DNA of 64,000 nucleotides, taken from Loxodes magnus. Taxonomy: Eukaryota; Ciliophora; Karyorelictea; Loxodida; Loxodidae. The stretch spans positions 124,001 to 188,000 of the forward strand of contig CAMPDV010000254.1 in NCBI GenBank assembly GCA_946699065.1, given 5' to 3'. Made by a program: the position numbers and the translations under genes. The notes below the pieces were generated by a model. That model searched no databases and was not told where the DNA came from. It saw only the letters and a program-made list of their open reading frames with translations. Positions 1 to 12,247 of this stretch are shown here, piece by piece (within the stretch, counting starts at the first letter, position 1; each line of letters starts with the position of its first letter).

Positions 1-974
1 AGGTGAAAAATCGTACTAACCATCTTAATTTTCTACAATAAAAGGAGAATGAGCTATTTAGCTAGCTGAAAATTCCCCCATTTGAAATAATTGGTGCAAT
101 ATTTTAAAATCCCATTCTTACTTCTTTAGGTTGATAACTTAATCTATAAATTGGACCTTTTTACAACAAAAAGAGATCATCTAGGTAGGTTTTTCTTAAT
201 ATGATTCAAGTTAATTAGCACAAACCTATCTGCCAAATTAGAGAGCTATAAAATATCTTAATAAGGGTTGAATTATTGAATGCTTATATACTCTATCCTT
301 GATTCATTAAGGAAGCTTTTGTTAATTAGTTATGAGATACAGTTTCCTAAACATATTGTTATATATGGATCTTAGGCAGTATTGAAGCATACAAAAATAT
401 CCTTCATTTTGCTAAGATATTTCAACGCAATGTTAATTTGGTTCTAGGTCATGTAACCATAATTTGGAAACTTTAAGATATTAAAAAGAGGAAAAAACAT
501 AAAACCTTCATCTAATAAACACTTTAATTAAGCAAAAAACTCATATAAACTTAATAACTCTCAACTATATCATTGGACTTAACTAAAAATCTCTAAATCA
601 AGCTTAGTAATATTAAAAAATAAAAAGACTAGAGATTTATAATAAAATCCTTTAGAAGCAAAACATATATCTTTTAATTGAACAAATTAAAACTCTATCA
701 AAAACGTATTAGATTATCAAAAAAACTAAGTCATTTTCAACTAAACAAATCTTCTTGGCTTTAAATAAATCAAAAGCATAAGTTTAATAAAAAACTAATA
801 AGCATAAGCATCCTTAAAAACTATAAAAAAGGAAAATAATAAAGAATTATAATCATTAAAGTGGTTATTTAAGGGGTTAGTTTTTGTTTTAACACTTTAT
901 GCAATCATCATTATAAACGACTAGTTATGAAACCCTTCTTCCTTTAAAGTGCGAAATATCAAACTTCTATCATA

Positions 975-1382
975 ATGAATAAAGCCACCTTTGTATTTCT
1001 TACTCTCCTCTTGTTTATTGCTGAGTCTAAAAATTTTAGAAAAACCAAACTTGATTATGGAATTGATAGATATGTTTGCAGTTAAGCAGATCAAAGCTGT
1101 CTTATCAAAGCTGCTGTATTTGGATAAAACAGAAGTATTAATAGAAGCGTTAAGATAGAAAAGATAAAGGAAGAAGAAATTAAGCCACCAATTTTATAAG
1201 GCAAACTAAAGAATATTTGACTATAAGTGAGAAAAAATGAAGCAAACGTTTAAATAATCGAAATAACTGAGAGTGAAAATCCAGAGTAAAGCACATGGCA
1301 TATAGTAGATTATTTTGAAAGCTTGTTTTCTTAGTTAGGTAAAGAAAGTAACAGTTTTATGAGAAGTTTGGCAAGAGAGTGA
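975..1382 (+). CDS. Small secreted protein of unknown function, array copy 1
   Basis: Read with TAA/TAG as Gln and TGA as Trp, this frame gives about 135 residues. It starts with a convincing signal peptide (MNKATFVFLTLLLFIAESKN), followed by a mature part with two close cysteines (YVC-x5-C) and an acidic stretch rich in E, S and N. An in-frame TGA at 1218-1220 could be the true stop, giving 81 residues; I extend to the TGA at 1380-1382 because the residues between still look protein-like and the DNA after it becomes T-rich and hydrophobic. The protein should enter the secretory path. No family is recognised. The same frame recurs in every repeat copy. Confidence 0.55.
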
Positions 1383-2819
1383 TTTTTTGAATTTTTAAGT
1401 TTTATTTTCGTTTTAAAAGGTTTTTTATTTTGGCTATCAACATTCTTTGCTATAAAGCATAAAATTATAAATTTGGTAAAGATTATTTCATTGAAAATTG
1501 AAAAAATTAGAATTACATTATTAGCATTACTTTTTGTTTCAATTAGATAAAGCATTGGACTTCAGGTCATAAAAAGAAAACGACATAGTTTTCGAGCTGA
1601 ATTACTTTTTGCTGCATTAAAGTTTACTTCATTGCATCGATGTCTAGAGTATGTTCAGTTTCTTCTATTTTTAGATCAGTTAATTCTATATTTTTCTAAG
1701 CTCATAGATAACTGCAGCTAAACATTGAGTCTCTATTATAGAAAACTTATCATCTCTATCGCAATACTTTAGCTCTTGATATGCAGCTATATCTCTTGTT
1801 TTATACATAAGTAACATAAACTTAACCAAAAGTAATTTCGTTCAAAGGTGAAAAATCGTACTAACCATCTTAATTTTCTACAATAAAAGGAGAATGAGCT
1901 ATTTAGCTAGCTGAAAATTCCCCCATTTGAAATAATTGGTGCAATATTTTAAAATCCCATTCTTACTTCTTTAGGTTGATAACTTAATCTATAAATTGGA
2001 CCTTTTTACAACAAAAAGAGATCATCTAGGTAGGTTTTTCTTAATATGATTCAAGTTAATTAGCACAAACCTATCTGCCAAATTAGAGAGCTATAAAATA
2101 TCTTAATAAGGGTTGAATTATTGAATGCTTATATACTCTATCCTTGATTCATTAAGGAAGCTTTTGTTAATTAGTTATGAGATACAGTTTCCTAAACATA
2201 TTGTTATATATGGATCTTAGGCAGTATTGAAGCATACAAAAATATCCTTCATTTTGCTAAGATATTTCAACGCAATGTTAATTTGGTTCTAGGTCATGTA
2301 ACCATAATTTGGAAACTTTAAGATATTAAAAAGAGGAAAAAACATAAAACCTTCATCTAATAAACACTTTAATTAAGCAAAAAACTCATATAAACTTAAT
2401 AACTCTCAACTATATCATTGGACTTAACTAAAAATCTCTAAATCAAGCTTAGTAATATTAAAAAATAAAAAGACTAGAGATTTATAATAAAATCCTTTAG
2501 AAGCAAAACATATATCTTTTAATTGAACAAATTAAAACTCTATCAAAAACGTATTAGATTATCAAAAAAACTAAGTCATTTTCAACTAAACAAATCTTCT
2601 TGGCTTTAAATAAATCAAAAGCATAAGTTTAATAAAAAACTAATAAGCATAAGCATCCTTAAAAACTATAAAAAAGGAAAATAATAAAGAATTATAATCA
2701 TTAAAGTGGTTATTTAAGGGGTTAGTTTTTGTTTTAACACTTTATGCAATCATCATTATAAACGACTAGTTATGAAACCCTTCTTCCTTTAAAGTGCGAA
2801 ATATCAAACTTCTATCATA

Positions 2820-3227
2820 ATGAATAAAGCCACCTTTGTATTTCTTACTCTCCTCTTGTTTATTGCTGAGTCTAAAAATTTTAGAAAAACCAAACTTGAT
2901 TATGGAATTGATAGATATGTTTGCAGTTAAGCAGATCAAAGCTGTCTTATCAAAGCTGCTGTATTTGGATAAAACAGAAGTATTAATAGAAGCGTTAAGA
3001 TAGAAAAGATAAAGGAAGAAGAAATTAAGCCACCAATTTTATAAGGCAAACTAAAGAATATTTGACTATAAGTGAGAAAAAATGAAGCAAACGTTTAAAT
3101 AATCGAAATAACTGAGAGTGAAAATCCAGAGTAAAGCACATGGCATATAGTAGATTATTTTGAAAGCTTGTTTTCTTAGTTAGGTAAAGAAAGTAACAGT
3201 TTTATGAGAAGTTTGGCAAGAGAGTGA
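2820..3227 (+). CDS. Small secreted protein, array copy 2
   Basis: Same frame as the copy starting at 975, displaced by 1845 nt, with the same signal peptide, Cys pair and two candidate TGA stops (3063 and 3225). No coding difference was noticed. The single extra T that marks this unit (near 3407) lies downstream of the frame. Confidence 0.55.
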
Positions 3228-4653
3228 TTTTTTGAATTTTTAAGTTTTATTTTCGTTTTAAAAGGTTTTTTATTTTGGCTATCAACATTCTTTGCTATAA
3301 AGCATAAAATTATAAATTTGGTAAAGATTATTTCATTGAAAATTGAAAAAATTAGAATTACATTATTAGCATTACTTTTTGTTTCAATTAGATAAAGCAT
3401 TGGACTTTCATAAAAAGAAAACGACATAGTTTTTGAGCTGAATTACTTTTTGCTGCATTAAAGTTTACTTCATTGCATCGATGTCTAGAGTATGTTCAGT
3501 TTCTTCAGATCAGTTAATTCTATATTTTTCTAAGCTCATAGATAACTGCAGCTAAACATTGAGTCTCTATTATAGAAAACTTATCATCTCTATCGCAATA
3601 CTTTAGCTCTTGATATGCAGCTATATCTCTTGTTTTATACATAAGTAACATAAACTTAACCAAAAGTAATTTCGTTCAAAGGTGAAAAATCGTACTAACC
3701 ATCTTAATTTTCTACAATAAAAGGAGAATGAGCTATTTAGCTAGCTGAAAATTCCCCCATTTGAAATAATTGGTGCAATATTTTAAAATCCCATTCTTAC
3801 TTCTTTAGGTTGATAACTTAATCTATAAATTGGACCTTTTTACAACAAAAAGAGATCATCTAGGTAGGTTTTTCTTAATATGATTCAAGTTAATTAGCAC
3901 AAACCTATCTGCCAAATTAGAGAGCTATAAAATATCTTAATAAGGGTTGAATTATTGAATGCTTATATACTCTATCCTTGATTCATTAAGGAAGCTTTTG
4001 TTAATTAGTTATGAGATACAGTTTCCTAAACATATTGTTATATATGGATCTTAGGCAGTATTGAAGCATACAAAAATATCCTTCATTTTGCTAAGATATT
4101 TCAACGCAATGTTAATTTGGTTCTAGGTCATGTAACCATAATTTGGAAACTTTAAGATATTAAAAAGAGGAAAAAACATAAAACCTTCATCTAATAAACA
4201 CTTTAATTAAGCAAAAAACTCATATAAACTTAATAACTCTCAACTATATCATTGGACTTAACTAAAAATCTCTAAATCAAGCTTAGTAATATTAAAAAAT
4301 AAAAAGACTAGAGATTTATAATAAAATCCTTTAGAAGCAAAACATATATCTTTTAATTGAACAAATTAAAACTCTATCAAAAACGTATTAGATTATCAAA
4401 AAAACTAAGTCATTTTCAACTAAACAAATCTTCTTGGCTTTAAATAAATCAAAAGCATAAGTTTAATAAAAAACTAATAAGCATAAGCATCCTTAAAAAC
4501 TATAAAAAAGGAAAATAATAAAGAATTATAATCATTAAAGTGGTTATTTAAGGGGTTAGTTTTTGTTTTAACACTTTATGCAATCATCATTATAAACGAC
4601 TAGTTATGAAACCCTTCTTCCTTTAAAGTGCGAAATATCAAACTTCTATCATA

Positions 4654-5061
4654 ATGAATAAAGCCACCTTTGTATTTCTTACTCTCCTCTTGTTTATTGC
4701 TGAGTCTAAAAATTTTAGAAAAACCAAACTTGATTATGGAATTGATAGATATGTTTGCAGTTAAGCAGATCAAAGCTGTCTTATCAAAGCTGCTGTATTT
4801 GGATAAAACAGAAGTATTAATAGAAGCGTTAAGATAGAAAAGATAAAGGAAGAAGAAATTAAGCCACCAATTTTATAAGGCAAACTAAAGAATATTTGAC
4901 TATAAGTGAGAAAAAATGAAGCAAACGTTTAAATAATCGAAATAACTGAGAGTGAAAATCCAGAGTAAAGCACATGGCATATAGTAGATTATTTTGAAAG
5001 CTTGTTTTCTTAGTTAGGTAAAGAAAGTAACAGTTTTATGAGAAGTTTGGCAAGAGAGTGA
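4654..5061 (+). CDS. Small secreted protein, array copy 3
   Basis: Third identical-looking copy of the signal-peptide protein. The unit is 1833 nt, an exact multiple of three, so the frame is conserved from copy to copy across the unit boundary. Confidence 0.55.
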
Positions 5062-6486
5062 TTTTTTGAATTTTTAAGTTTTATTTTCGTTTTAAAAGGT
5101 TTTTTATTTTGGCTATCAACATTCTTTGCTATAAAGCATAAAATTATAAATTTGGTAAAGATTATTTCATTGAAAATTGAAAAAATTAGAATTACATTAT
5201 TAGCATTACTTTTTGTTTCAATTAGATAAAGCATTGGACTTCATAAAAAGAAAACGACATAGTTTTTGAGCTGAATTACTTTTTGCTGCATTAAAGTTTA
5301 CTTCATTGCATCGATGTCTAGAGTATGTTCAGTTTCTTCAGATCAGTTAATTCTATATTTTTCTAAGCTCATAGATAACTGCAGCTAAACATTGAGTCTC
5401 TATTATAGAAAACTTATCATCTCTATCGCAATACTTTAGCTCTTGATATGCAGCTATATCTCTTGTTTTATACATAAGTAACATAAACTTAACCAAAAGT
5501 AATTTCGTTCAAAGGTGAAAAATCGTACTAACCATCTTAATTTTCTACAATAAAAGGAGAATGAGCTATTTAGCTAGCTGAAAATTCCCCCATTTGAAAT
5601 AATTGGTGCAATATTTTAAAATCCCATTCTTACTTCTTTAGGTTGATAACTTAATCTATAAATTGGACCTTTTTACAACAAAAAGAGATCATCTAGGTAG
5701 GTTTTTCTTAATATGATTCAAGTTAATTAGCACAAACCTATCTGCCAAATTAGAGAGCTATAAAATATCTTAATAAGGGTTGAATTATTGAATGCTTATA
5801 TACTCTATCCTTGATTCATTAAGGAAGCTTTTGTTAATTAGTTATGAGATACAGTTTCCTAAACATATTGTTATATATGGATCTTAGGCAGTATTGAAGC
5901 ATACAAAAATATCCTTCATTTTGCTAAGATATTTCAACGCAATGTTAATTTGGTTCTAGGTCATGTAACCATAATTTGGAAACTTTAAGATATTAAAAAG
6001 AGGAAAAAACATAAAACCTTCATCTAATAAACACTTTAATTAAGCAAAAAACTCATATAAACTTAATAACTCTCAACTATATCATTGGACTTAACTAAAA
6101 ATCTCTAAATCAAGCTTAGTAATATTAAAAAATAAAAAGACTAGAGATTTATAATAAAATCCTTTAGAAGCAAAACATATATCTTTTAATTGAACAAATT
6201 AAAACTCTATCAAAAACGTATTAGATTATCAAAAAAACTAAGTCATTTTCAACTAAACAAATCTTCTTGGCTTTAAATAAATCAAAAGCATAAGTTTAAT
6301 AAAAAACTAATAAGCATAAGCATCCTTAAAAACTATAAAAAAGGAAAATAATAAAGAATTATAATCATTAAAGTGGTTATTTAAGGGGTTAGTTTTTGTT
6401 TTAACACTTTATGCAATCATCATTATAAACGACTAGTTATGAAACCCTTCTTCCTTTAAAGTGCGAAATATCAAACTTCTATCATA

Positions 6487-6894
6487 ATGAATAAAGCCAC
6501 CTTTGTATTTCTTACTCTCCTCTTGTTTATTGCTGAGTCTAAAAATTTTAGAAAAACCAAACTTGATTATGGAATTGATAGATATGTTTGCAGTTAAGCA
6601 GATCAAAGCTGTCTTATCAAAGCTGCTGTATTTGGATAAAACAGAAGTATTAATAGAAGCGTTAAGATAGAAAAGATAAAGGAAGAAGAAATTAAGCCAC
6701 CAATTTTATAAGGCAAACTAAAGAATATTTGACTATAAGTGAGAAAAAATGAAGCAAACGTTTAAATAATCGAAATAACTGAGAGTGAAAATCCAGAGTA
6801 AAGCACATGGCATATAGTAGATTATTTTGAAAGCTTGTTTTCTTAGTTAGGTAAAGAAAGTAACAGTTTTATGAGAAGTTTGGCAAGAGAGTGA
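6487..6894 (+). CDS. Small secreted protein, array copy 4
   Basis: Fourth copy, same start context (atcataATGAATAAAG) and same candidate stops as the others. Confidence 0.55.
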
Positions 6895-8319
6895 TTTTTT
6901 GAATTTTTAAGTTTTATTTTCGTTTTAAAAGGTTTTTTATTTTGGCTATCAACATTCTTTGCTATAAAGCATAAAATTATAAATTTGGTAAAGATTATTT
7001 CATTGAAAATTGAAAAAATTAGAATTACATTATTAGCATTACTTTTTGTTTCAATTAGATAAAGCATTGGACTTCATAAAAAGAAAACGACATAGTTTTT
7101 GAGCTGAATTACTTTTTGCTGCATTAAAGTTTACTTCATTGCATCGATGTCTAGAGTATGTTCAGTTTCTTCAGATCAGTTAATTCTATATTTTTCTAAG
7201 CTCATAGATAACTGCAGCTAAACATTGAGTCTCTATTATAGAAAACTTATCATCTCTATCGCAATACTTTAGCTCTTGATATGCAGCTATATCTCTTGTT
7301 TTATACATAAGTAACATAAACTTAACCAAAAGTAATTTCGTTCAAAGGTGAAAAATCGTACTAACCATCTTAATTTTCTACAATAAAAGGAGAATGAGCT
7401 ATTTAGCTAGCTGAAAATTCCCCCATTTGAAATAATTGGTGCAATATTTTAAAATCCCATTCTTACTTCTTTAGGTTGATAACTTAATCTATAAATTGGA
7501 CCTTTTTACAACAAAAAGAGATCATCTAGGTAGGTTTTTCTTAATATGATTCAAGTTAATTAGCACAAACCTATCTGCCAAATTAGAGAGCTATAAAATA
7601 TCTTAATAAGGGTTGAATTATTGAATGCTTATATACTCTATCCTTGATTCATTAAGGAAGCTTTTGTTAATTAGTTATGAGATACAGTTTCCTAAACATA
7701 TTGTTATATATGGATCTTAGGCAGTATTGAAGCATACAAAAATATCCTTCATTTTGCTAAGATATTTCAACGCAATGTTAATTTGGTTCTAGGTCATGTA
7801 ACCATAATTTGGAAACTTTAAGATATTAAAAAGAGGAAAAAACATAAAACCTTCATCTAATAAACACTTTAATTAAGCAAAAAACTCATATAAACTTAAT
7901 AACTCTCAACTATATCATTGGACTTAACTAAAAATCTCTAAATCAAGCTTAGTAATATTAAAAAATAAAAAGACTAGAGATTTATAATAAAATCCTTTAG
8001 AAGCAAAACATATATCTTTTAATTGAACAAATTAAAACTCTATCAAAAACGTATTAGATTATCAAAAAAACTAAGTCATTTTCAACTAAACAAATCTTCT
8101 TGGCTTTAAATAAATCAAAAGCATAAGTTTAATAAAAAACTAATAAGCATAAGCATCCTTAAAAACTATAAAAAAGGAAAATAATAAAGAATTATAATCA
8201 TTAAAGTGGTTATTTAAGGGGTTAGTTTTTGTTTTAACACTTTATGCAATCATCATTATAAACGACTAGTTATGAAACCCTTCTTCCTTTAAAGTGCGAA
8301 ATATCAAACTTCTATCATA

Positions 8320-8727
8320 ATGAATAAAGCCACCTTTGTATTTCTTACTCTCCTCTTGTTTATTGCTGAGTCTAAAAATTTTAGAAAAACCAAACTTGAT
8401 TATGGAATTGATAGATATGTTTGCAGTTAAGCAGATCAAAGCTGTCTTATCAAAGCTGCTGTATTTGGATAAAACAGAAGTATTAATAGAAGCGTTAAGA
8501 TAGAAAAGATAAAGGAAGAAGAAATTAAGCCACCAATTTTATAAGGCAAACTAAAGAATATTTGACTATAAGTGAGAAAAAATGAAGCAAACGTTTAAAT
8601 AATCGAAATAACTGAGAGTGAAAATCCAGAGTAAAGCACATGGCATATAGTAGATTATTTTGAAAGCTTGTTTTCTTAGTTAGGTAAAGAAAGTAACAGT
8701 TTTATGAGAAGTTTGGCAAGAGAGTGA
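8320..8727 (+). CDS. Small secreted protein, array copy 5
   Basis: Fifth copy of the signal-peptide protein. Sequence appears identical to copies 3, 4 and 6. Confidence 0.55.
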
Positions 8728-10152
8728 TTTTTTGAATTTTTAAGTTTTATTTTCGTTTTAAAAGGTTTTTTATTTTGGCTATCAACATTCTTTGCTATAA
8801 AGCATAAAATTATAAATTTGGTAAAGATTATTTCATTGAAAATTGAAAAAATTAGAATTACATTATTAGCATTACTTTTTGTTTCAATTAGATAAAGCAT
8901 TGGACTTCATAAAAAGAAAACGACATAGTTTTTGAGCTGAATTACTTTTTGCTGCATTAAAGTTTACTTCATTGCATCGATGTCTAGAGTATGTTCAGTT
9001 TCTTCAGATCAGTTAATTCTATATTTTTCTAAGCTCATAGATAACTGCAGCTAAACATTGAGTCTCTATTATAGAAAACTTATCATCTCTATCGCAATAC
9101 TTTAGCTCTTGATATGCAGCTATATCTCTTGTTTTATACATAAGTAACATAAACTTAACCAAAAGTAATTTCGTTCAAAGGTGAAAAATCGTACTAACCA
9201 TCTTAATTTTCTACAATAAAAGGAGAATGAGCTATTTAGCTAGCTGAAAATTCCCCCATTTGAAATAATTGGTGCAATATTTTAAAATCCCATTCTTACT
9301 TCTTTAGGTTGATAACTTAATCTATAAATTGGACCTTTTTACAACAAAAAGAGATCATCTAGGTAGGTTTTTCTTAATATGATTCAAGTTAATTAGCACA
9401 AACCTATCTGCCAAATTAGAGAGCTATAAAATATCTTAATAAGGGTTGAATTATTGAATGCTTATATACTCTATCCTTGATTCATTAAGGAAGCTTTTGT
9501 TAATTAGTTATGAGATACAGTTTCCTAAACATATTGTTATATATGGATCTTAGGCAGTATTGAAGCATACAAAAATATCCTTCATTTTGCTAAGATATTT
9601 CAACGCAATGTTAATTTGGTTCTAGGTCATGTAACCATAATTTGGAAACTTTAAGATATTAAAAAGAGGAAAAAACATAAAACCTTCATCTAATAAACAC
9701 TTTAATTAAGCAAAAAACTCATATAAACTTAATAACTCTCAACTATATCATTGGACTTAACTAAAAATCTCTAAATCAAGCTTAGTAATATTAAAAAATA
9801 AAAAGACTAGAGATTTATAATAAAATCCTTTAGAAGCAAAACATATATCTTTTAATTGAACAAATTAAAACTCTATCAAAAACGTATTAGATTATCAAAA
9901 AAACTAAGTCATTTTCAACTAAACAAATCTTCTTGGCTTTAAATAAATCAAAAGCATAAGTTTAATAAAAAACTAATAAGCATAAGCATCCTTAAAAACT
10001 ATAAAAAAGGAAAATAATAAAGAATTATAATCATTAAAGTGGTTATTTAAGGGGTTAGTTTTTGTTTTAACACTTTATGCAATCATCATTATAAACGACT
10101 AGTTATGAAACCCTTCTTCCTTTAAAGTGCGAAATATCAAACTTCTATCATA

Positions 10153-10560
10153 ATGAATAAAGCCACCTTTGTATTTCTTACTCTCCTCTTGTTTATTGCT
10201 GAGTCTAAAAATTTTAGAAAAACCAAACTTGATTATGGAATTGATAGATATGTTTGCAGTTAAGCAGATCAAAGCTGTCTTATCAAAGCTGCTGTATTTG
10301 GATAAAACAGAAGTATTAATAGAAGCGTTAAGATAGAAAAGATAAAGGAAGAAGAAATTAAGCCACCAATTTTATAAGGCAAACTAAAGAATATTTGACT
10401 ATAAGTGAGAAAAAATGAAGCAAACGTTTAAATAATCGAAATAACTGAGAGTGAAAATCCAGAGTAAAGCACATGGCATATAGTAGATTATTTTGAAAGC
10501 TTGTTTTCTTAGTTAGGTAAAGAAAGTAACAGTTTTATGAGAAGTTTGGCAAGAGAGTGA
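10153..10560 (+). CDS. Small secreted protein, array copy 6
   Basis: Last complete copy, about 0.5 kb before the array ends at 11079. The seventh unit is too short to contain the gene. Confidence 0.55.
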
Positions 10561-11011
10561 TTTTTTGAATTTTTAAGTTTTATTTTCGTTTTAAAAGGTT
10601 TTTTATTTTGGCTATCAACATTCTTTGCTATAAAGCATAAAATTATAAATTTGGTAAAGATTATTTCATTGAAAATTGAAAAAATTAGAATTACATTATT
10701 AGCATTACTTTTTGTTTCAATTAGATAAAGCATTGGACTTCATAAAAAGAAAACGACATAGTTTTTGAGCTGAATTACTTTTTGCTGCATTAAAGTTTAC
10801 TTCATTGCATCGATGTCTAGAGTATGTTCAGTTTCTTCAGATCAGTTAATTCTATATTTTTCTAAGCTCATAGATAACTGCAGCTAAACATTGAGTCTCT
10901 ATTATAGAAAACTTATCATCTCTATCGCAATACTTTAGCTCTTGATATGCAGCTATATCTCTTGTTTTATACATAAGTAACATAAACTTAACCAAAAGTA
11001 ATTTCGTTCAA

Positions 11012-11079
11012 AGGTGAAAAATCGTACTAACCATCTTAATTTTCTACAATAAAAGGAGAATGAGCTATTTAGCTAGCTA
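11012..11079. repeat. Truncated seventh unit at the array boundary
   Basis: The first 68 nt of the repeat unit are present, ending in gagctatttagctagct; after that the sequence leaves the repeat abruptly. The break falls in a self-complementary tagctagcta word, which may have helped the rearrangement (inference). Confidence 0.9.
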
Positions 11080-11260
11080 TTTTTAGGAAATTAGATTTGA
11101 ATGAAATTCCAACGGTAAAGCATGATAAATCGATAACCATCGACATGTTATTCAATAATACGAGCCTCGAGAAGAATTGAACGATTTCAATGTATTTTAC
11201 TATGATCCTGAAACTTTTTTAATCATTTTCTGTCTAGCCAAATCAAAGTTACATTACATT
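11080..11260 (+). pseudogene. Possible gene fragment next to the array
   Basis: Immediately after the repeat break the DNA is richer in G+C than the surrounding spacer and two frames look protein-like, one containing NDFNVFYYDPETF. No start codon or clear end can be assigned and no family is recognised. It may be the 3' remnant of a gene cut by the array, or chance. Confidence 0.25.
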
Positions 11261-12247
11261 CATAAATAATTTATTTTATCTATTATGTTACTAATATTAT
11301 TTGGTACTATATATAATTAGTTGACATAATAATTTCAAATAGTTAATAGAATAATCAAAGGCATATTATAAGAAGGTTACTTCTAAACATACTAAAATAA
11401 TTAAAAGAATTTGTTATTATTCTACTATTTGCTTATTTCATTTTAATATTCAAGTTTTAAATTCTTATATATGTAAGTACTTGCTCATTGTTTTCTAAGA
11501 AGTTATCTAACTAAATTAAGCTATTTTAAATAAAAGACAAATAAATATCAAAAAGATATAAGAAAATTTATTCATAGATGCATTTAATCAAATGACTTAA
11601 CTTGAAATATAGCAAATTTATGTGAATAACTAAGCATTTTATAATAAACCTACTAGTTAGTTTAGTATACTTTATTACAATTATATCTATATTCTAGGTA
11701 AATTAATTTATAGAACTTCTTTAGTTTATGGTTGTCAAGTTCGATAAGCATTTAAATAGAATCTCTAGCAGTTCATTTTAAGCTAATAGAAGGTTAAGAT
11801 AATATAGATAAAAGTTATTAATAACCATATAAAAAGTTGAAATGGAAAGAGATAAGTAAATGTATTCTAAAATACTTACAGTGATGAAAGATAATTCCCT
11901 GCCAAGTTTTCTATAATTAGTATTAATAAAGTTTTCTTTATTTATTATAGAAAAAACTTAGTTGCAGTAACTTAAATATCTAGTTTATTAACATTTCAAG
12001 GGATATGATCAGAATGATAAGAGATATAGCATGTTATTAATTAGATTCTTGAATGTTTCTAAATTTAACTGCTAATTATAGCTAATTAATTTTAACATAA
12101 ATAGCATGAAGTTTAATTATTACTGATTTAAGAAAACACTTATAATAGAAATGCCTTTCTAATTAATCTAATATCTACTAAGTTTATTTTATAATTTGCT
12201 TATTGCCCATTTTTAAAACCCCCAAATGATTGCTTATTATAAAAGTA
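11261..12247. other. A+T-rich spacer, upstream of pseudokinase gene 1
   Basis: I see no supported gene. Stretches from about 11636 onward resemble the DNA before the second kinase gene (about 20470 onward), for example tttagtatactttattacaa versus tttagtatactatattacta, so the duplication includes upstream DNA. Confidence 0.5.

Larger units (their letters stand above)
1..11079. repeat. Tandem array of 1.83-1.85 kb units
   Basis: The segment beginning aggtgaaaaatcgtac recurs head-to-tail at 1, 1846, 3680, 5513, 7346, 9179 and 11012. Periods are 1845, 1834 and then 1833 nt four times. Copies 3-6 look identical by eye. Copy 1 has a 5-nt (near 1565) and a 7-nt (near 1668) insertion relative to the others and copy 2 has one extra T (near 3407). 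The seventh copy is cut off after 68 nt. The left end lies outside the window, so the true copy number is unknown. Near-perfect identity implies recent amplification or continuing homogenisation. No transposase, target-site duplication or terminal inverted repeat was seen, so this is a tandem gene repeat rather than a mobile element. Confidence 0.97.

Noticed and set aside
1331..1555. Repeated 74-residue standard-code frame on the minus strand of each array unit (also 3176, 5010, 6843, 8676, 10509)
   Set aside because: It is antisense to the signal-peptide frame and its T-rich 3' flank; its Lys/Ile/Asn-rich sequence fits translated A+T-rich DNA, and it exists only because the units are copies.
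1..11079. CRISPR or transposon interpretation of the tandem array
   Set aside because: Units are 1.8 kb with no spacers, no terminal inverted repeats, no target-site duplication and no transposase or reverse transcriptase.
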